DNA from: Paraburkholderia rhizosphaerae
GTDB taxonomy: Bacteria; Pseudomonadota; Gammaproteobacteria; Burkholderiales; Burkholderiaceae
Length of the DNA stretch: 64,000 bases
NCBI RefSeq assembly: GCF_004366595.1
Contig: NZ_SORE01000024.1
Span: 1 to 64,000, forward strand
Reading direction: 5' to 3'
Below are positions 17,265 to 26,652 of this stretch, piece after piece. Each line of letters starts with the position of its first letter. Position 1 is the stretch's first letter. The translations under genes were made by a program, and so were the position numbers. Below the pieces are notes generated by a model, which saw only the letters and a program-made list of their open reading frames with translations, was not told where the DNA came from and ran no database searches.

Positions 17265-18707
17265 TCAGGCAAAGCGCAGCGCACGGCGCAGCGCGAACAT
17301 CTGGTCGGGATTGAAACGGCTGATATGCCACAGGCCGTAGGCAGCGCCGACGACGCCCGGGACGATCAACCGCACCAGCGCCGGCCAGTCGAGCGAGCTG
17401 ATCGCGCGGCTCGCGAGCATCGCGACCAGGCACACGCCTACGCCGAGCACGACCTGCCAGCGCAATGCGCGATACAGCGCGCTGAACGGCATTTCGAGCA
17501 AACGCGCAGTCACGCCGAGGTGGATCGGCGCGCTCGTCAGCGTCGCGACCAGATAACCGGCGGCGATCCCCTGCAACCCGAAATGCGCGCCGATCAACCA
17601 GCACGCGATATGCAGCAGCGCGACGCCGAAGTTGAGCATCAGCAGCCAGTCGGTGCGGCCCTTGACCATAAACACCGCGGGCGCCGTGCTCAACACCGAT
17701 TGCACGAAGCCGACCGGCGCGAGCCAGACCAGCAGTGTCGCGACGCTCGCCCATTTGGGGCCGAGCGCGACCGCGATAAACGGCTCGCGCAGCGCGACGA
17801 GGCCGCCCATCAGCGGCGCGGTGATCAGCGCGACGAACGACACACTCTGCAGATAGCTCGTGCGCTGCTTGTCGGGCTCGGTCTGCTGCGCGCTGAGCAC
17901 CGGGTACAACGCCTTCGACGCGACGAACGCGATACTCTGCAGCGGGTACAGCATGATCTTGAACGCGAGCGAGTACGGCCCAAGCGCGATCGCGCCGAGC
18001 ACTTTGCCGACGATCATCGAGTCCGCGTTGCGGTTCAGGTAGATCACCAGATTCGACAACGTGAGATTCGACGAGAAGCCGAAGATGTTGCGCACTTCCT
18101 TCGCGTCCCAGCGCAGCTTCGGGCGGAATGACGATGCAAGAAACATCTGCAGCGACGACATGCTCGAATGCACGAGCGCCTGCACGACGAGACTCGTGAG
18201 CCCGAGACCGAAACGCGCGGCAATGATCGCCGCGCACATGCCGCTCGTGTAAGACACCACGTCCGAGCGCGCGACTGTACGGAACTGCGACGCGCGCTCG
18301 AGCAGCGCCTGGTGCGCGGCGCCAAACGCCATGATCGGGAACATCAGCGCGAGCCAGCACAGCACGTGACTCAGCGACGCCGAGTTGAACAGCCGCGCGA
18401 GCGGCACCGAGAACACCACGATGACGAGCGCGATCGCCGCGCCGGCGCTGATATTGACCCAGAACACCGAGTTCGCGAGGGTCGGCGACATGTCGCGGCT
18501 GCGGATCAGCGCGGGGCCTGTGCCCATGTCGCGCAGCAGGCCCGCGAAGTTGGTCACGACCGTCGCGAGCGCCATCACGCCGAAGTCAGCAGGAGTCAGC
18601 AGATGCGACAGGATCGACAGGCCGACGAGCTGAACCACGCTCTTGGCGATCTGCGCGGTCGCAAGCCAGCGCGCGTTGCGTCCGACCGAGGGTTGTTGAA
18701 TGGACAT
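17265..18707 (-). CDS. wzx: Repeat-unit flippase, Wzx/WzxC type (MOP superfamily)
   Basis: A protein of 480 residues with about 14 hydrophobic segments. The N-terminal helix block (AQIAKSVVQLVGLSILSHLL, then TPADFGVMALATVV) is characteristic of WzxC-like polysaccharide translocases. The protein moves the undecaprenyl-linked EPS repeat across the inner membrane for Wzy. It lies 7 bases downstream of the acyltransferase stop and 17 bases before the GT2 gene, tightly inside the operon. Confidence 0.9.
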   Translation of the reverse strand: MSIQQPSVGRNARWLATAQIAKSVVQLVGLSILSHLLTPADFGVMALATVVTNFAGLLRDMGTGPALIRSRDMSPTLANSVFWVNISAGAAIALVIVVFSVPLARLFNSASLSHVLCWLALMFPIMAFGAAHQALLERASQFRTVARSDVVSYTSGMCAAIIAARFGLGLTSLVVQALVHSSMSSLQMFLASSFRPKLRWDAKEVRNIFGFSSNLTLSNLVIYLNRNADSMIVGKVLGAIALGPYSLAFKIMLYPLQSIAFVASKALYPVLSAQQTEPDKQRTSYLQSVSFVALITAPLMGGLVALREPFIAVALGPKWASVATLLVWLAPVGFVQSVLSTAPAVFMVKGRTDWLLMLNFGVALLHIACWLIGAHFGLQGIAAGYLVATLTSAPIHLGVTARLLEMPFSALYRALRWQVVLGVGVCLVAMLASRAISSLDWPALVRLIVPGVVGAAYGLWHISRFNPDQMFALRRALRFA

Positions 18708-18714
18708 GGCCGGT

Positions 18715-20685
18715 CTAGCTCCCGTCGAAGATCGGGCGGTACAACGGGCTCAGCCGACGGCTGCCGCGTGCGCTCAGGTGATCGCCGTCTATATAGAGCG
18801 GAATCAGCGCCTGCGAACCGTAGCAGCGGCCATCGCGGCACAGATACGGCAGCGGATCGAGCGTCTTCACACCGCAACTGGTCGCGGCGTTTTCGATCGC
18901 GGCCCGCGCGACCGCATTGCGCTTGTAGTACGCCGCTTCGGTGACCGACACGTCTTGCGGATGCTTGCCGAGAATCAGCGACTTCGCGAGCACCGCCGGC
19001 ACATCCTCGCCCATCTCGGGGATCGGCATCAGCACATAGACAGGCCGGTTTTTCGCGAGCGAGCAGAGGTCCTGAGTCAGGAAGCTCGAATAGCGCGTGC
19101 GCCGCTCCTCAGGATCGGCGAGCGGCCGTTCGCCGTTGTAGCCGATCAGGATGGTCGGGTCCGGGCTGTCGTTCTTGCCGTCGACGTACGCGGAGAAACG
19201 CGCGACGACGATAATCGGCACGCTCGGCGGGTATTGCTTGAGGTCTTCGGCAACCCGCTTCGCGAAGAAACGGCACGGCTCCTCGGTGTGCTTGCCGAAC
19301 CGGCTCGCGCCGACGAACGGCGGGCAACCGGAGGTGCCGTAAAACATCACGCTGTCGTTGGCCGCGGTGGCTGCCGCGACGATGCCGGGAATCACTGCGT
19401 TGCCGTGACTGTCGCCCCAAACGATTGCGCCGATCTTCGGCGAATCGCCGTATTTGCAGCCGATCTGGCCCGAGCCTTCGATCATCCGCTTGACGCTATT
19501 GGTCAGGCATTCGGTGCGGCGCGGATCGACATCGGTGCTCTCGGCGGACACGAGTCTGATCTGGCTTGGCAGCCGCGCGGCCGCGCCGTTCGCAAAGGTG
19601 ACGCCCGCGCACGCGAGCACCACCGCCACCGGCGCGAGCGCGAGCGTGCCGAGACCGCGCAGGCCGAAGCGCTCGCGCAGCCCCGCGGCGCGACGTTCGA
19701 CGAGTTCGTACGACAGGAAGCCGAGCAGCACCGACAACGCGAGTCCGATCACGATGACCTTCGGATCGTGGCTCGGCAGATCGAGGTAGTGGATCAGCAC
19801 GGTCAGCGGCCAATGCCACAGATAGATCGAATACGACCAGCGGCCGAGCAGTTGCAGCGGCTTGAAGGTTGAGAACACGCTGTCGTTCGCGGCCACGAGA
19901 ATCACGAGCGCTGCGCCGAACGCCGGCAGCAGCGTCATCACGCCGGGCCAGTCGTACGCGTCGGTATAGAACAAGCCCGCATAGACGATTGCGGCGAGAC
20001 CGATCGCCTGCAGCGTCGCGGCGGCGCGGGGCGCAAGCGTGAAGCGCTCGGCGTTAAGCATCACGAGACCGCCGAGCACCATTTCCCACGCGCGCGTCGG
20101 CAGCAGAAAGAAGTTCGCTTCGGGGTGGTTGCGCGCGATCACCGGATCGAGCGCGAACGACACGACGCCGATCAGCAGCAGCAGCACCTGATAGACGCCG
20201 CGCTTGTTACCGAGCACGCGCGCGCCGAGCATCAGGATGATCGGGTACACCATATAGAACTGCCACTCGACGCCGAGCGACCACGTATGCAGCAGCCACT
20301 TGGTCTGCGACGACACGTCGAAATAGCCGGCCTCGCGCCAGAACACGAAGTTCGAGATAAACGTCAGCGCCGCGCCCGCATGTTCGGCGAGCACCTTGTA
20401 CGCATGCTGGTCGAGATAGAACCAGCCGAACACCATCAGCACCGCGGCCAGCGCCGCCAGCGCGGGCACGATCCGCGTAAAGCGCGCGACATAGAAGTCC
20501 CACAGGCTGAAACGCCCTTTATCGAGTCGGCCGACGACGATCGCCGTCATCAGATAGCCGGATATCACGAAAAACACGTCGACGCCGATAAAGCCGCCGT
20601 TAAAGCCTGGGGTCTGAAAGTGAAACAGCGCGACGAGCGCGACCGCCACTCCTCTTAAGGCATTGATGTCCTGTCTGAAGCGCAT
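18715..20685 (-). CDS. Acyltransferase family 3 with C-terminal SGNH domain (OafA-like)
   Basis: A protein of 656 residues. Residues 1-360 form a ten-helix AT3 domain opening with FRQDINALRGVAVALVALFH and continuing to GVDVFFVISGYL. Residues 400-656 form a periplasmic SGNH domain with GDSHG at 424-428 and the second catalytic pair in DGDHLS at 633-638. Such proteins O-acetylate extracytoplasmic glycans: the AT3 part moves acetyl across the membrane and SGNH transfers it. This is the third acyl-modifying enzyme of the locus. Confidence 0.9.
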   Translation of the reverse strand: MRFRQDINALRGVAVALVALFHFQTPGFNGGFIGVDVFFVISGYLMTAIVVGRLDKGRFSLWDFYVARFTRIVPALAALAAVLMVFGWFYLDQHAYKVLAEHAGAALTFISNFVFWREAGYFDVSSQTKWLLHTWSLGVEWQFYMVYPIILMLGARVLGNKRGVYQVLLLLIGVVSFALDPVIARNHPEANFFLLPTRAWEMVLGGLVMLNAERFTLAPRAAATLQAIGLAAIVYAGLFYTDAYDWPGVMTLLPAFGAALVILVAANDSVFSTFKPLQLLGRWSYSIYLWHWPLTVLIHYLDLPSHDPKVIVIGLALSVLLGFLSYELVERRAAGLRERFGLRGLGTLALAPVAVVLACAGVTFANGAAARLPSQIRLVSAESTDVDPRRTECLTNSVKRMIEGSGQIGCKYGDSPKIGAIVWGDSHGNAVIPGIVAAATAANDSVMFYGTSGCPPFVGASRFGKHTEEPCRFFAKRVAEDLKQYPPSVPIIVVARFSAYVDGKNDSPDPTILIGYNGERPLADPEERRTRYSSFLTQDLCSLAKNRPVYVLMPIPEMGEDVPAVLAKSLILGKHPQDVSVTEAAYYKRNAVARAAIENAATSCGVKTLDPLPYLCRDGRCYGSQALIPLYIDGDHLSARGSRRLSPLYRPIFDGS

Positions 20686-20760
20686 GATGTTCCGTGTCCC
20701 GTGTGAAGGCCCCTGGCGGATCCGGTGCCGGCGATGCGTGTTACGCGTACGTGCTGCGTG

Positions 20761-22854
20761 CTACTCGTTAGCTGCTGCGGGTGGCTTGCCGGCGCCCGAC
20801 GCGTCGATCGGGTGGAACGGCGACAGCTGGAATCCCTCGTGAAGCGCACGCGAAGATGGTGCGATCTGAAAATCGGCGAACGTGCTGCGCTGTGCGTCGG
20901 GCTTCGCGTTGACGAAGCTCACGTCGCTCGCGCCGAACATCGGTCCGATATCGACATACGACGCCGCGCGCAAATCGATCGAGGTCGCCTTGCCGCCGAT
21001 CACCGCATTGCGACGCAAGACATTGCCCTTCGGCGCGCCGGGCGCGTCGGCGAGCACGCTCGCGAGGCTCGGGTAACGCGTCGAGTACGGCGGGCGGTTG
21101 AAGTTGACGACTGCGAGCTGACGCCGCAGTTGCCCGTTCGGATCGTCGGCGAGGCCTTTCTGCCACGAGAGTCCGCGCGAATCGATATAGATCGCCGGCG
21201 TGCAGTTGACGAACAGATTGTCCTCAACGACGTTGTCGCGGCCGCCGCCGATAAAGATCGCCTGATTGACCTTCGAGAACACATTGCGGCGGATCGTCGT
21301 GCCGCCGGCCTGGTCGTCAAGATAAATGCCCATCGTCGCCTGCGGCTGCGCGGCGCTGCCGATGTCGTGCAGGAAGTTGCCTTCGATCATGGTGCCGCGC
21401 GCGGTCCAGTCGCGGCCGGTGTAAAGCGCGCCGGTATCGCCGGCCTCGCGCGCGACGTGGTCGACTTCGTTGCCGCTGATCACATGGTCGTTGCCGTTGA
21501 AGATGATCGCCGCGTGCGGGCCATTGTAGATATGGTTGCGCTCGATCCGGTCGCCGACGCCCGACAGGCTGATCGCGGGCCGGTACGCACGCGACCGAAG
21601 CGCGTAGTCGTGGATCACGCTGTCTTCGATCGACACGTCGCCGGCCGCGAGCGTCTGCCGGTTGCCCGCGAACACCACGAAGCCGCCCTCGCCGGTGTTC
21701 GACACGTTCATAAAACGGTAGTGGCTGTTGCTCGCAGTCGACCAGACCGCGACGCTGCCCGCGTTGCGCACCGTCGCGTGCTCGATCACGACGTTCAGGC
21801 CGCTGTGAATCTCGATCGCGTTGCCGCGCGTGTCTTCGAAACCGAGGTCGTGAATGGTCAGGTTCGACGCGATGGTCGCGACGAGCAACTGGTTGCTGAC
21901 CGACGCTTCGACATCGCCGTCGTGCAGTGGCGCGGGCGGCCAGAAATAGAGCGTCATCGACGCGCGGTCCAGATACCACTCGCCGGGTTGGTCGAGTTGC
22001 GACAGCGCGTTCTCGAAGCGCATGCGCTGGCCGGTCTTCATGCCGAAGGTCGGCGCCGGCGCGGCGAGCGTGACGGTGCTCGACGATGGATCGACCGCTT
22101 CGACAGGCAGCGTGGTATCGGCCCAGTCGCGCGCCCAGTACCCCATCGCGCGTAATTCCGGTTCAGCCTTCAGCGCATCGAGCGGCGCGCCCGCGACCGT
22201 GAAGCGCGTGCCCTTCTCGCCGTCGGGCAGCGACGCGATTGTCGCGAAACCCTGGTTCGGCCAGCGCGCGAGCGTCTGCGGTTCGCCCCGGTAGAACAGT
22301 TCGAGCGGCGCGGGCGTCACGCGGATGCCGAAGCCCTGACGCTCGAACGTACCCGCATCGTCGATGCCGCTGTCCGCCAGTTTCGCGACCAGCACATGAC
22401 CGCGCGCGGCCGCCGGCAGACGCGCGGCCGCTGTGTCGTTCGCACCCGGCGCGTGAAATCCGCGCACGATTTTCGCGCCCGACAGAATCGTGCGACTCGC
22501 GCCCGCGCCCGACAAGGTCACTGGCGTACCGCGCCAGCTCGGATCGAACTGCAGTTGAAGCGGTTGCGCAAGCCGATAGGTGCCCGCGCCCAGCACGATG
22601 TCGAGACGATCGACGTGGCCGCCCGCGAAACGCGACTTGCTCGCGGCGAGCACCGCGACTGCCGCGCGCAAACCGACATCCCCTTTCGCCTGGGTCGGCG
22701 CGGTCACGGCGCTCGCTTGCGCATCGGCTGGCGTATCGGTCGCCGCGGCGCTCACGTGCAACGTCAACGCGCTCGCGAAAGCCGGCAGCAGGCACGCGCC
22801 GAGCGCGAGCCAGCGTGCCGCGCGGCGTGCCGGGTGAGAGTGGCGCAGCGTCAT
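20761..22854 (-). CDS. Exported right-handed parallel beta-helix protein, possible glycan-active enzyme
   Basis: A protein of 697 residues starting at MTLRHSHPARRAAR, two bases after the wzc stop; a longer upstream frame shadows wzc. A signal peptide (about residues 1-30) leads to a beta-rich domain with LARWPNQGF near residue 205, then many turns of beta-helix from about residue 340 (NLTIHDLGFEDTRGNAIEIH, and similar repeats with conserved Asn/Ile ladders). The order resembles beta-helix glycosidases of the GH120/GH141 kind or polysaccharide epimerase/lyase scaffolds. No catalytic pair can be assigned by eye. It probably acts on the polymer in the periplasm. Confidence 0.75.
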   Translation of the reverse strand: MTLRHSHPARRAARWLALGACLLPAFASALTLHVSAAATDTPADAQASAVTAPTQAKGDVGLRAAVAVLAASKSRFAGGHVDRLDIVLGAGTYRLAQPLQLQFDPSWRGTPVTLSGAGASRTILSGAKIVRGFHAPGANDTAAARLPAAARGHVLVAKLADSGIDDAGTFERQGFGIRVTPAPLELFYRGEPQTLARWPNQGFATIASLPDGEKGTRFTVAGAPLDALKAEPELRAMGYWARDWADTTLPVEAVDPSSSTVTLAAPAPTFGMKTGQRMRFENALSQLDQPGEWYLDRASMTLYFWPPAPLHDGDVEASVSNQLLVATIASNLTIHDLGFEDTRGNAIEIHSGLNVVIEHATVRNAGSVAVWSTASNSHYRFMNVSNTGEGGFVVFAGNRQTLAAGDVSIEDSVIHDYALRSRAYRPAISLSGVGDRIERNHIYNGPHAAIIFNGNDHVISGNEVDHVAREAGDTGALYTGRDWTARGTMIEGNFLHDIGSAAQPQATMGIYLDDQAGGTTIRRNVFSKVNQAIFIGGGRDNVVEDNLFVNCTPAIYIDSRGLSWQKGLADDPNGQLRRQLAVVNFNRPPYSTRYPSLASVLADAPGAPKGNVLRRNAVIGGKATSIDLRAASYVDIGPMFGASDVSFVNAKPDAQRSTFADFQIAPSSRALHEGFQLSPFHPIDASGAGKPPAAANE

Positions 22855-22856
22855 GG

Positions 22857-25145
22857 TCAGGCCTTCGACGCCTTCGCACGCGGACCCGGATAGCTGTACA
22901 TCCCGTATCCGTACGTCTTGTCGCCGGGTCGCGCCTTCACGTCGTTGAGCACCAGCCCGTCGAGCGTGACGCCGACGTGCGCCAGACGCTTCGCCGATTC
23001 CTTGATCTGCGCGAGGGTCGTCGCGCCCTGGCGCACCACGAGGAACGCGGAACCGACGATCTGGCCGAGCGAGCCGACGTCGGCGACCGCGAGCACCGGG
23101 GGGGTGTCGATCAGCACGACGTCGTACTGCGCCGCGATCTCGCTGACGAAGTGCGTAAAGCGCTTGCTCATCAGCAATTCCGACGGATTGCTCGGCGCAA
23201 TGCCGCGTGCGACCAGATCGAGGCACGGCAACACCGCGCGATGCACGACATCGTCGAACGGCTTCTCGTGCTCGATCAGATCGGCGAGACCCGGCCCTGC
23301 GTGCTTGCCGAAATGGCGGTGCAGGTCGCCGTCGCGCATGTCGGCGTCGATCAGCAGCACACGCTGGTGCGAGTTCGCCAGCACCGCGGCGAGGTTGGCC
23401 GATGTGAACGATTTGCCGACGCCTGGCGTCGGCCCGGTCATCAACACAATATTGTTGCTCGCTTCGAGCAGCACGAACTGGAGCGCGGTGCGGAAGCTGC
23501 GCAGCGCTTCGATCGGCAGGCTGTCGCTGTCGAGATGCGCGAGCAGAGTGATCCGGTTGGCCTGCGACGGCGACCACGAGCGCGTGTCGCGCGCCTGCTG
23601 CAGTTTGCTGTGCGGCACGCTCGCGTAGACGGCGAGGCCCGTATCGCGCTCGATCTCGCGCGCATGCATCACGCCCTGCGACAGTTGCCGGCGGAACCAC
23701 GCGAGCAGGCAGCCGCCGAACAGGCCGACCGCTGCGCCGAGCACGACCACGAGCTTGCGATTCGGCTTGACCGGGTTACCCGACACCACCGCCGTATCGA
23801 CCAGACGCGCATTGCCGGTCTTGCCCGCGCGCGCGAGCCGCAGTTGCTCCGCACTGTTGAGCAGGCCCGTGTACAAATCCGTGTTGACCTGCACGTCGCG
23901 TTGCAGGCGCAGCTCGGTCTGTTCGAGTTGCGGCAGCCGGCGCGTCTTCGAATCGATCTGGCTAAGCCGCTGTTTAAGCACGCTCTCCTGATTCAGAATC
24001 GCGATCACCGCAGGGTGGTCGTCGGTGAAGCGCGCGGTCAGCTCGTTGCGCTTCTGCTCGAGATCGGCGAGCTTGTTCTGCGCGTCGACCGTCTGCTGAA
24101 GCACGGCCGAGCCCTCCTCGCTGAGATCGATCAGCGCATTGGTTGCGCGGAAGTGGTTATACGCGTCTTCCGATTCCTCGAGCTGACGCTTGAGTTGCGG
24201 CAACTGCTCGTTCAGGAACGCCAGCGACTTCTCCGCCTCGGCCGACTTGCGCTCGATATTCTGCGCGATGTACTGCCGGCCGATTTCGGTGAGCACCGCA
24301 CTCGTCTTGTTCGCGTCGATGCCTTGCAGGCTCGCCTGGATCACGTCGGAATCTTTAGTGGTCTGCGCGATGCGCATCGCCTTTTGCAGCGACTCGACGG
24401 CCGCGACTTCGGACACGCGCGTGAGCATGAAGGTGCCGCCGGGTTGCGCGTACAGACTCGTCACATTCGCCGTCAGCGGACCGTCGCCGGTCTGCACCGT
24501 GAGCGGCTCGCCGACGTGGCCGGTCACGCGAATGCCCGCGCGCTCGTTCTCGATCGTGTACTGGCCATTCGGACCCGCGACCAGCTTGAACGGCTTGCCA
24601 TACAGCGTGACTGGCGGATCGAAGGTCGCGACCGTCGCATGCTCCTGCGCCCACACATAGCCGCCATGGCCGAAGATGCCCGGCGTCGACAGGCCTTTCT
24701 GCAGCGTCGACCACCAGCGGCCGAACACCGGGAAGCGGCGCGGCTGCACATCGATTGTCAGACCCTCGTTGCGCACTGCGGGCGTGAGCACGAGCCGCGA
24801 CTGCAAAATCTCGATCTCGTCCGACGCTTCGGACTTGATGTCGAACCGCTGCGACAGACTCGACAGCGCATCGGTCGGCGAGTTCGGGTTGTCCTCGACC
24901 TGGATCAGGATGTCGGACTGATAGACCGGCGCGGCCAGCACCGCATAGCCGACCGCGATGACCGTCGTCAGCAGCGTGAGTCCCGCGATCAGCCAGCGGT
25001 TGTCGTAGAACGTATCGACGAACGCGCTCGCATCGATGGGGCCGGCCGCCGGTTCGGCGACGGGCGCCGGATTGATGCTCGCGACCCGCAGGCCACGCCC
25101 TTCGTTACCGGGTTGCTTGTTAGACGGATTAGACGATCGATCCAA
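22857..25145 (-). CDS. wzc: Polysaccharide co-polymerase and tyrosine autokinase (BY-kinase)
   Basis: A protein of 762 residues. The first membrane helix is at 51-71, followed by a long periplasmic coiled-coil region rich in Gln/Leu. The second helix is near 480-500 (LVVVLGAAVGLFGGCLLAWF), followed by a cytoplasmic kinase. Walker A is at 571-578 (GPTPGVGK), Walker A' is LLIDAD and Walker B is VVLIDTPP. The tail has only four tyrosines, at 745, 747, 750 and 752. It controls chain length and export with Wza. The partner phosphatase gene is absent nearby. 178 bases separate it from wza. Confidence 0.93.
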   Translation of the reverse strand: MDRSSNPSNKQPGNEGRGLRVASINPAPVAEPAAGPIDASAFVDTFYDNRWLIAGLTLLTTVIAVGYAVLAAPVYQSDILIQVEDNPNSPTDALSSLSQRFDIKSEASDEIEILQSRLVLTPAVRNEGLTIDVQPRRFPVFGRWWSTLQKGLSTPGIFGHGGYVWAQEHATVATFDPPVTLYGKPFKLVAGPNGQYTIENERAGIRVTGHVGEPLTVQTGDGPLTANVTSLYAQPGGTFMLTRVSEVAAVESLQKAMRIAQTTKDSDVIQASLQGIDANKTSAVLTEIGRQYIAQNIERKSAEAEKSLAFLNEQLPQLKRQLEESEDAYNHFRATNALIDLSEEGSAVLQQTVDAQNKLADLEQKRNELTARFTDDHPAVIAILNQESVLKQRLSQIDSKTRRLPQLEQTELRLQRDVQVNTDLYTGLLNSAEQLRLARAGKTGNARLVDTAVVSGNPVKPNRKLVVVLGAAVGLFGGCLLAWFRRQLSQGVMHAREIERDTGLAVYASVPHSKLQQARDTRSWSPSQANRITLLAHLDSDSLPIEALRSFRTALQFVLLEASNNIVLMTGPTPGVGKSFTSANLAAVLANSHQRVLLIDADMRDGDLHRHFGKHAGPGLADLIEHEKPFDDVVHRAVLPCLDLVARGIAPSNPSELLMSKRFTHFVSEIAAQYDVVLIDTPPVLAVADVGSLGQIVGSAFLVVRQGATTLAQIKESAKRLAHVGVTLDGLVLNDVKARPGDKTYGYGMYSYPGPRAKASKA

Positions 25146-25323
25146 GTTACGGCTCCTGCTTCAATGAGTTGCAATGCCAGCGAGACTTGCGGGCGCGCCG
25201 GCCACACGCGCCCGCCCGGCAGTGCGCGACACGCGCGAGGCGGCAGCCATTGGACTGCCGCTCAAGGTGCCGACGTTGCCGGCACACAGCATGACGATCG
25301 CGTTCATCGCTCGAGCGCGGCGG

Positions 25324-26586
25324 TTAATTGCCGTACGCGGTGCGGCTGAAGTACGCGGCTTCCGCGCTCGGCACGATGTTGTTGATGACCCGGCTCCAGC
25401 GCACGACTGCCGCCGTATCGACGAATACGACGTCCTTCGCCTTCAGCTCGAAGTTCTCCGCGAGCGCGAGCGCGGTCGGATTCGATGCATCGAGATGGAA
25501 GACCTGGTGCTGATCGGCCGAGATACTGCGCACGACATAAACCTGCTTGCCGTCGCCGGTGTTCTGGCTGACGCCGCCTGCGTCGCCGAGCGCTTCGTTC
25601 AGCGAGAGTTCGCCATTGCGCAGGAACAGCGTGCTCGGCCGCGTGACTTCGCCCATCACGAACACCTTGCTGTCCTCGCGCGCGAACACGCGGACCATGT
25701 CGTTGTTGTGCAGCATCACCTCCGACGGGTTGATGCCCATCGACACCATTTCGGGGATGTCGACGATCACCCGCTTGCCGTTGCGGATCACCGCGATGTT
25801 CGCGCGGTCGCCGACCGCCGTGAAGCCGCCCGCGCGATTGATCGCTTCGGTCAGCGACATCGGCACGTCGTTGAAGATCTGCAGGCCCGGCGTGCGCACC
25901 TCGCCATCCATATAGACACGCTTGCTCCGGTACGACTGCACACGCAATGTGACCTGAGGGTCGCGCACGTATTTCCCGAGTTGCGTGGCAAGCGCATCGC
26001 GCGCCTGCATCTCGGTGAGTCCGCCGACGCGGACCGCGCCCGCATACGCAAACTGGATCAAGCCGTTGGTATCGACGGTATAGCCGGTCGATACCGACGC
26101 CGAACCCGTGAAGTCGATGCCGACGGTCTGCACCGTGGAAGTGGGCAGGTTCAGCTCGGGATGGTCCCAGACCATGATGTTGAGCACGTCGCCGGGGCCG
26201 ATCGTATAAGGCGTCGGTGGCGCCAGCAGGCTCTGCACATCGTGTGGGATATGGGTCGGCTCCGCGAGCCGCTCGGCCTTGATCAGCGCGGGTGTGATTT
26301 CGGTCAGCGCGCCCGGCGGCGGCTGGTCGTTGTCAGCGGCGCCCGAGGCCGAATCCGTGCGTTGCGCGCCAGGCACGCCTGTCACGCTTGTGCCATAACG
26401 GTCCTGACTCATGCTGCTGTAATGCTGGCCAGGGTCGATGCCGCAAGCGCCGAGTGTCAACAGCAGCGACAGCGCGCCGCCGAGCCCGAGCGCGCGCATC
26501 GCACGTGATGCGCGCCGCGACGGCCGCGGCGACGCGTGAACCGGCGCGAGCGCCGGGACAAAAACGGTATTTCCGATCTGATTCAT
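25324..26586 (-). CDS. wza: Outer-membrane polysaccharide export lipoprotein
   Basis: A protein of 420 residues. A lipobox LGAC places the lipidated cysteine at residue 48. The first methionine is kept because ACGAGATAG precedes it, but Met30 would give a more normal 18-residue lipoprotein signal. The polysaccharide export domain starts at YTIGPGDVLNIMVWDHPEL, followed by SLBB-type segments (VYMDGEVRTPGLQIF and VFVMGEVTRPSTLFL). It forms the octameric outer-membrane channel for the EPS and is first in the twelve-gene operon. Confidence 0.93.
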   Translation of the reverse strand: MNQIGNTVFVPALAPVHASPRPSRRASRAMRALGLGGALSLLLTLGACGIDPGQHYSSMSQDRYGTSVTGVPGAQRTDSASGAADNDQPPPGALTEITPALIKAERLAEPTHIPHDVQSLLAPPTPYTIGPGDVLNIMVWDHPELNLPTSTVQTVGIDFTGSASVSTGYTVDTNGLIQFAYAGAVRVGGLTEMQARDALATQLGKYVRDPQVTLRVQSYRSKRVYMDGEVRTPGLQIFNDVPMSLTEAINRAGGFTAVGDRANIAVIRNGKRVIVDIPEMVSMGINPSEVMLHNNDMVRVFAREDSKVFVMGEVTRPSTLFLRNGELSLNEALGDAGGVSQNTGDGKQVYVVRSISADQHQVFHLDASNPTALALAENFELKAKDVVFVDTAAVVRWSRVINNIVPSAEAAYFSRTAYGN

Positions 26587-26613
26587 CTATCTCGTAGCCG
26601 AACGACTGGAACG

Positions 26614-26634
26614 CCGGCAGAGTTCATCTGCCGG
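26614..26634 (-). repeat. Perfect hairpin in the gap before wza
   Basis: CCGGCAGA and TCTGCCGG are perfect complements around a five-base centre, in the 66-base gap between the regulator stop and the wza start. On the coding strand no T-run follows, so it is not a classic terminator. It could be a processing or stability element, or an operator, for wza. Function is unproven. Confidence 0.5.
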
Positions 26635-26652
26635 AGGAGCCACTGGGGGAAA

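Noticed and set aside
22239..25349. Very long plus-strand open frame opposite wzc and the beta-helix gene
   Set aside because: Arg/Ala/His-rich composition without any domain; it mirrors the minus-strand coding frames in high-GC DNA.
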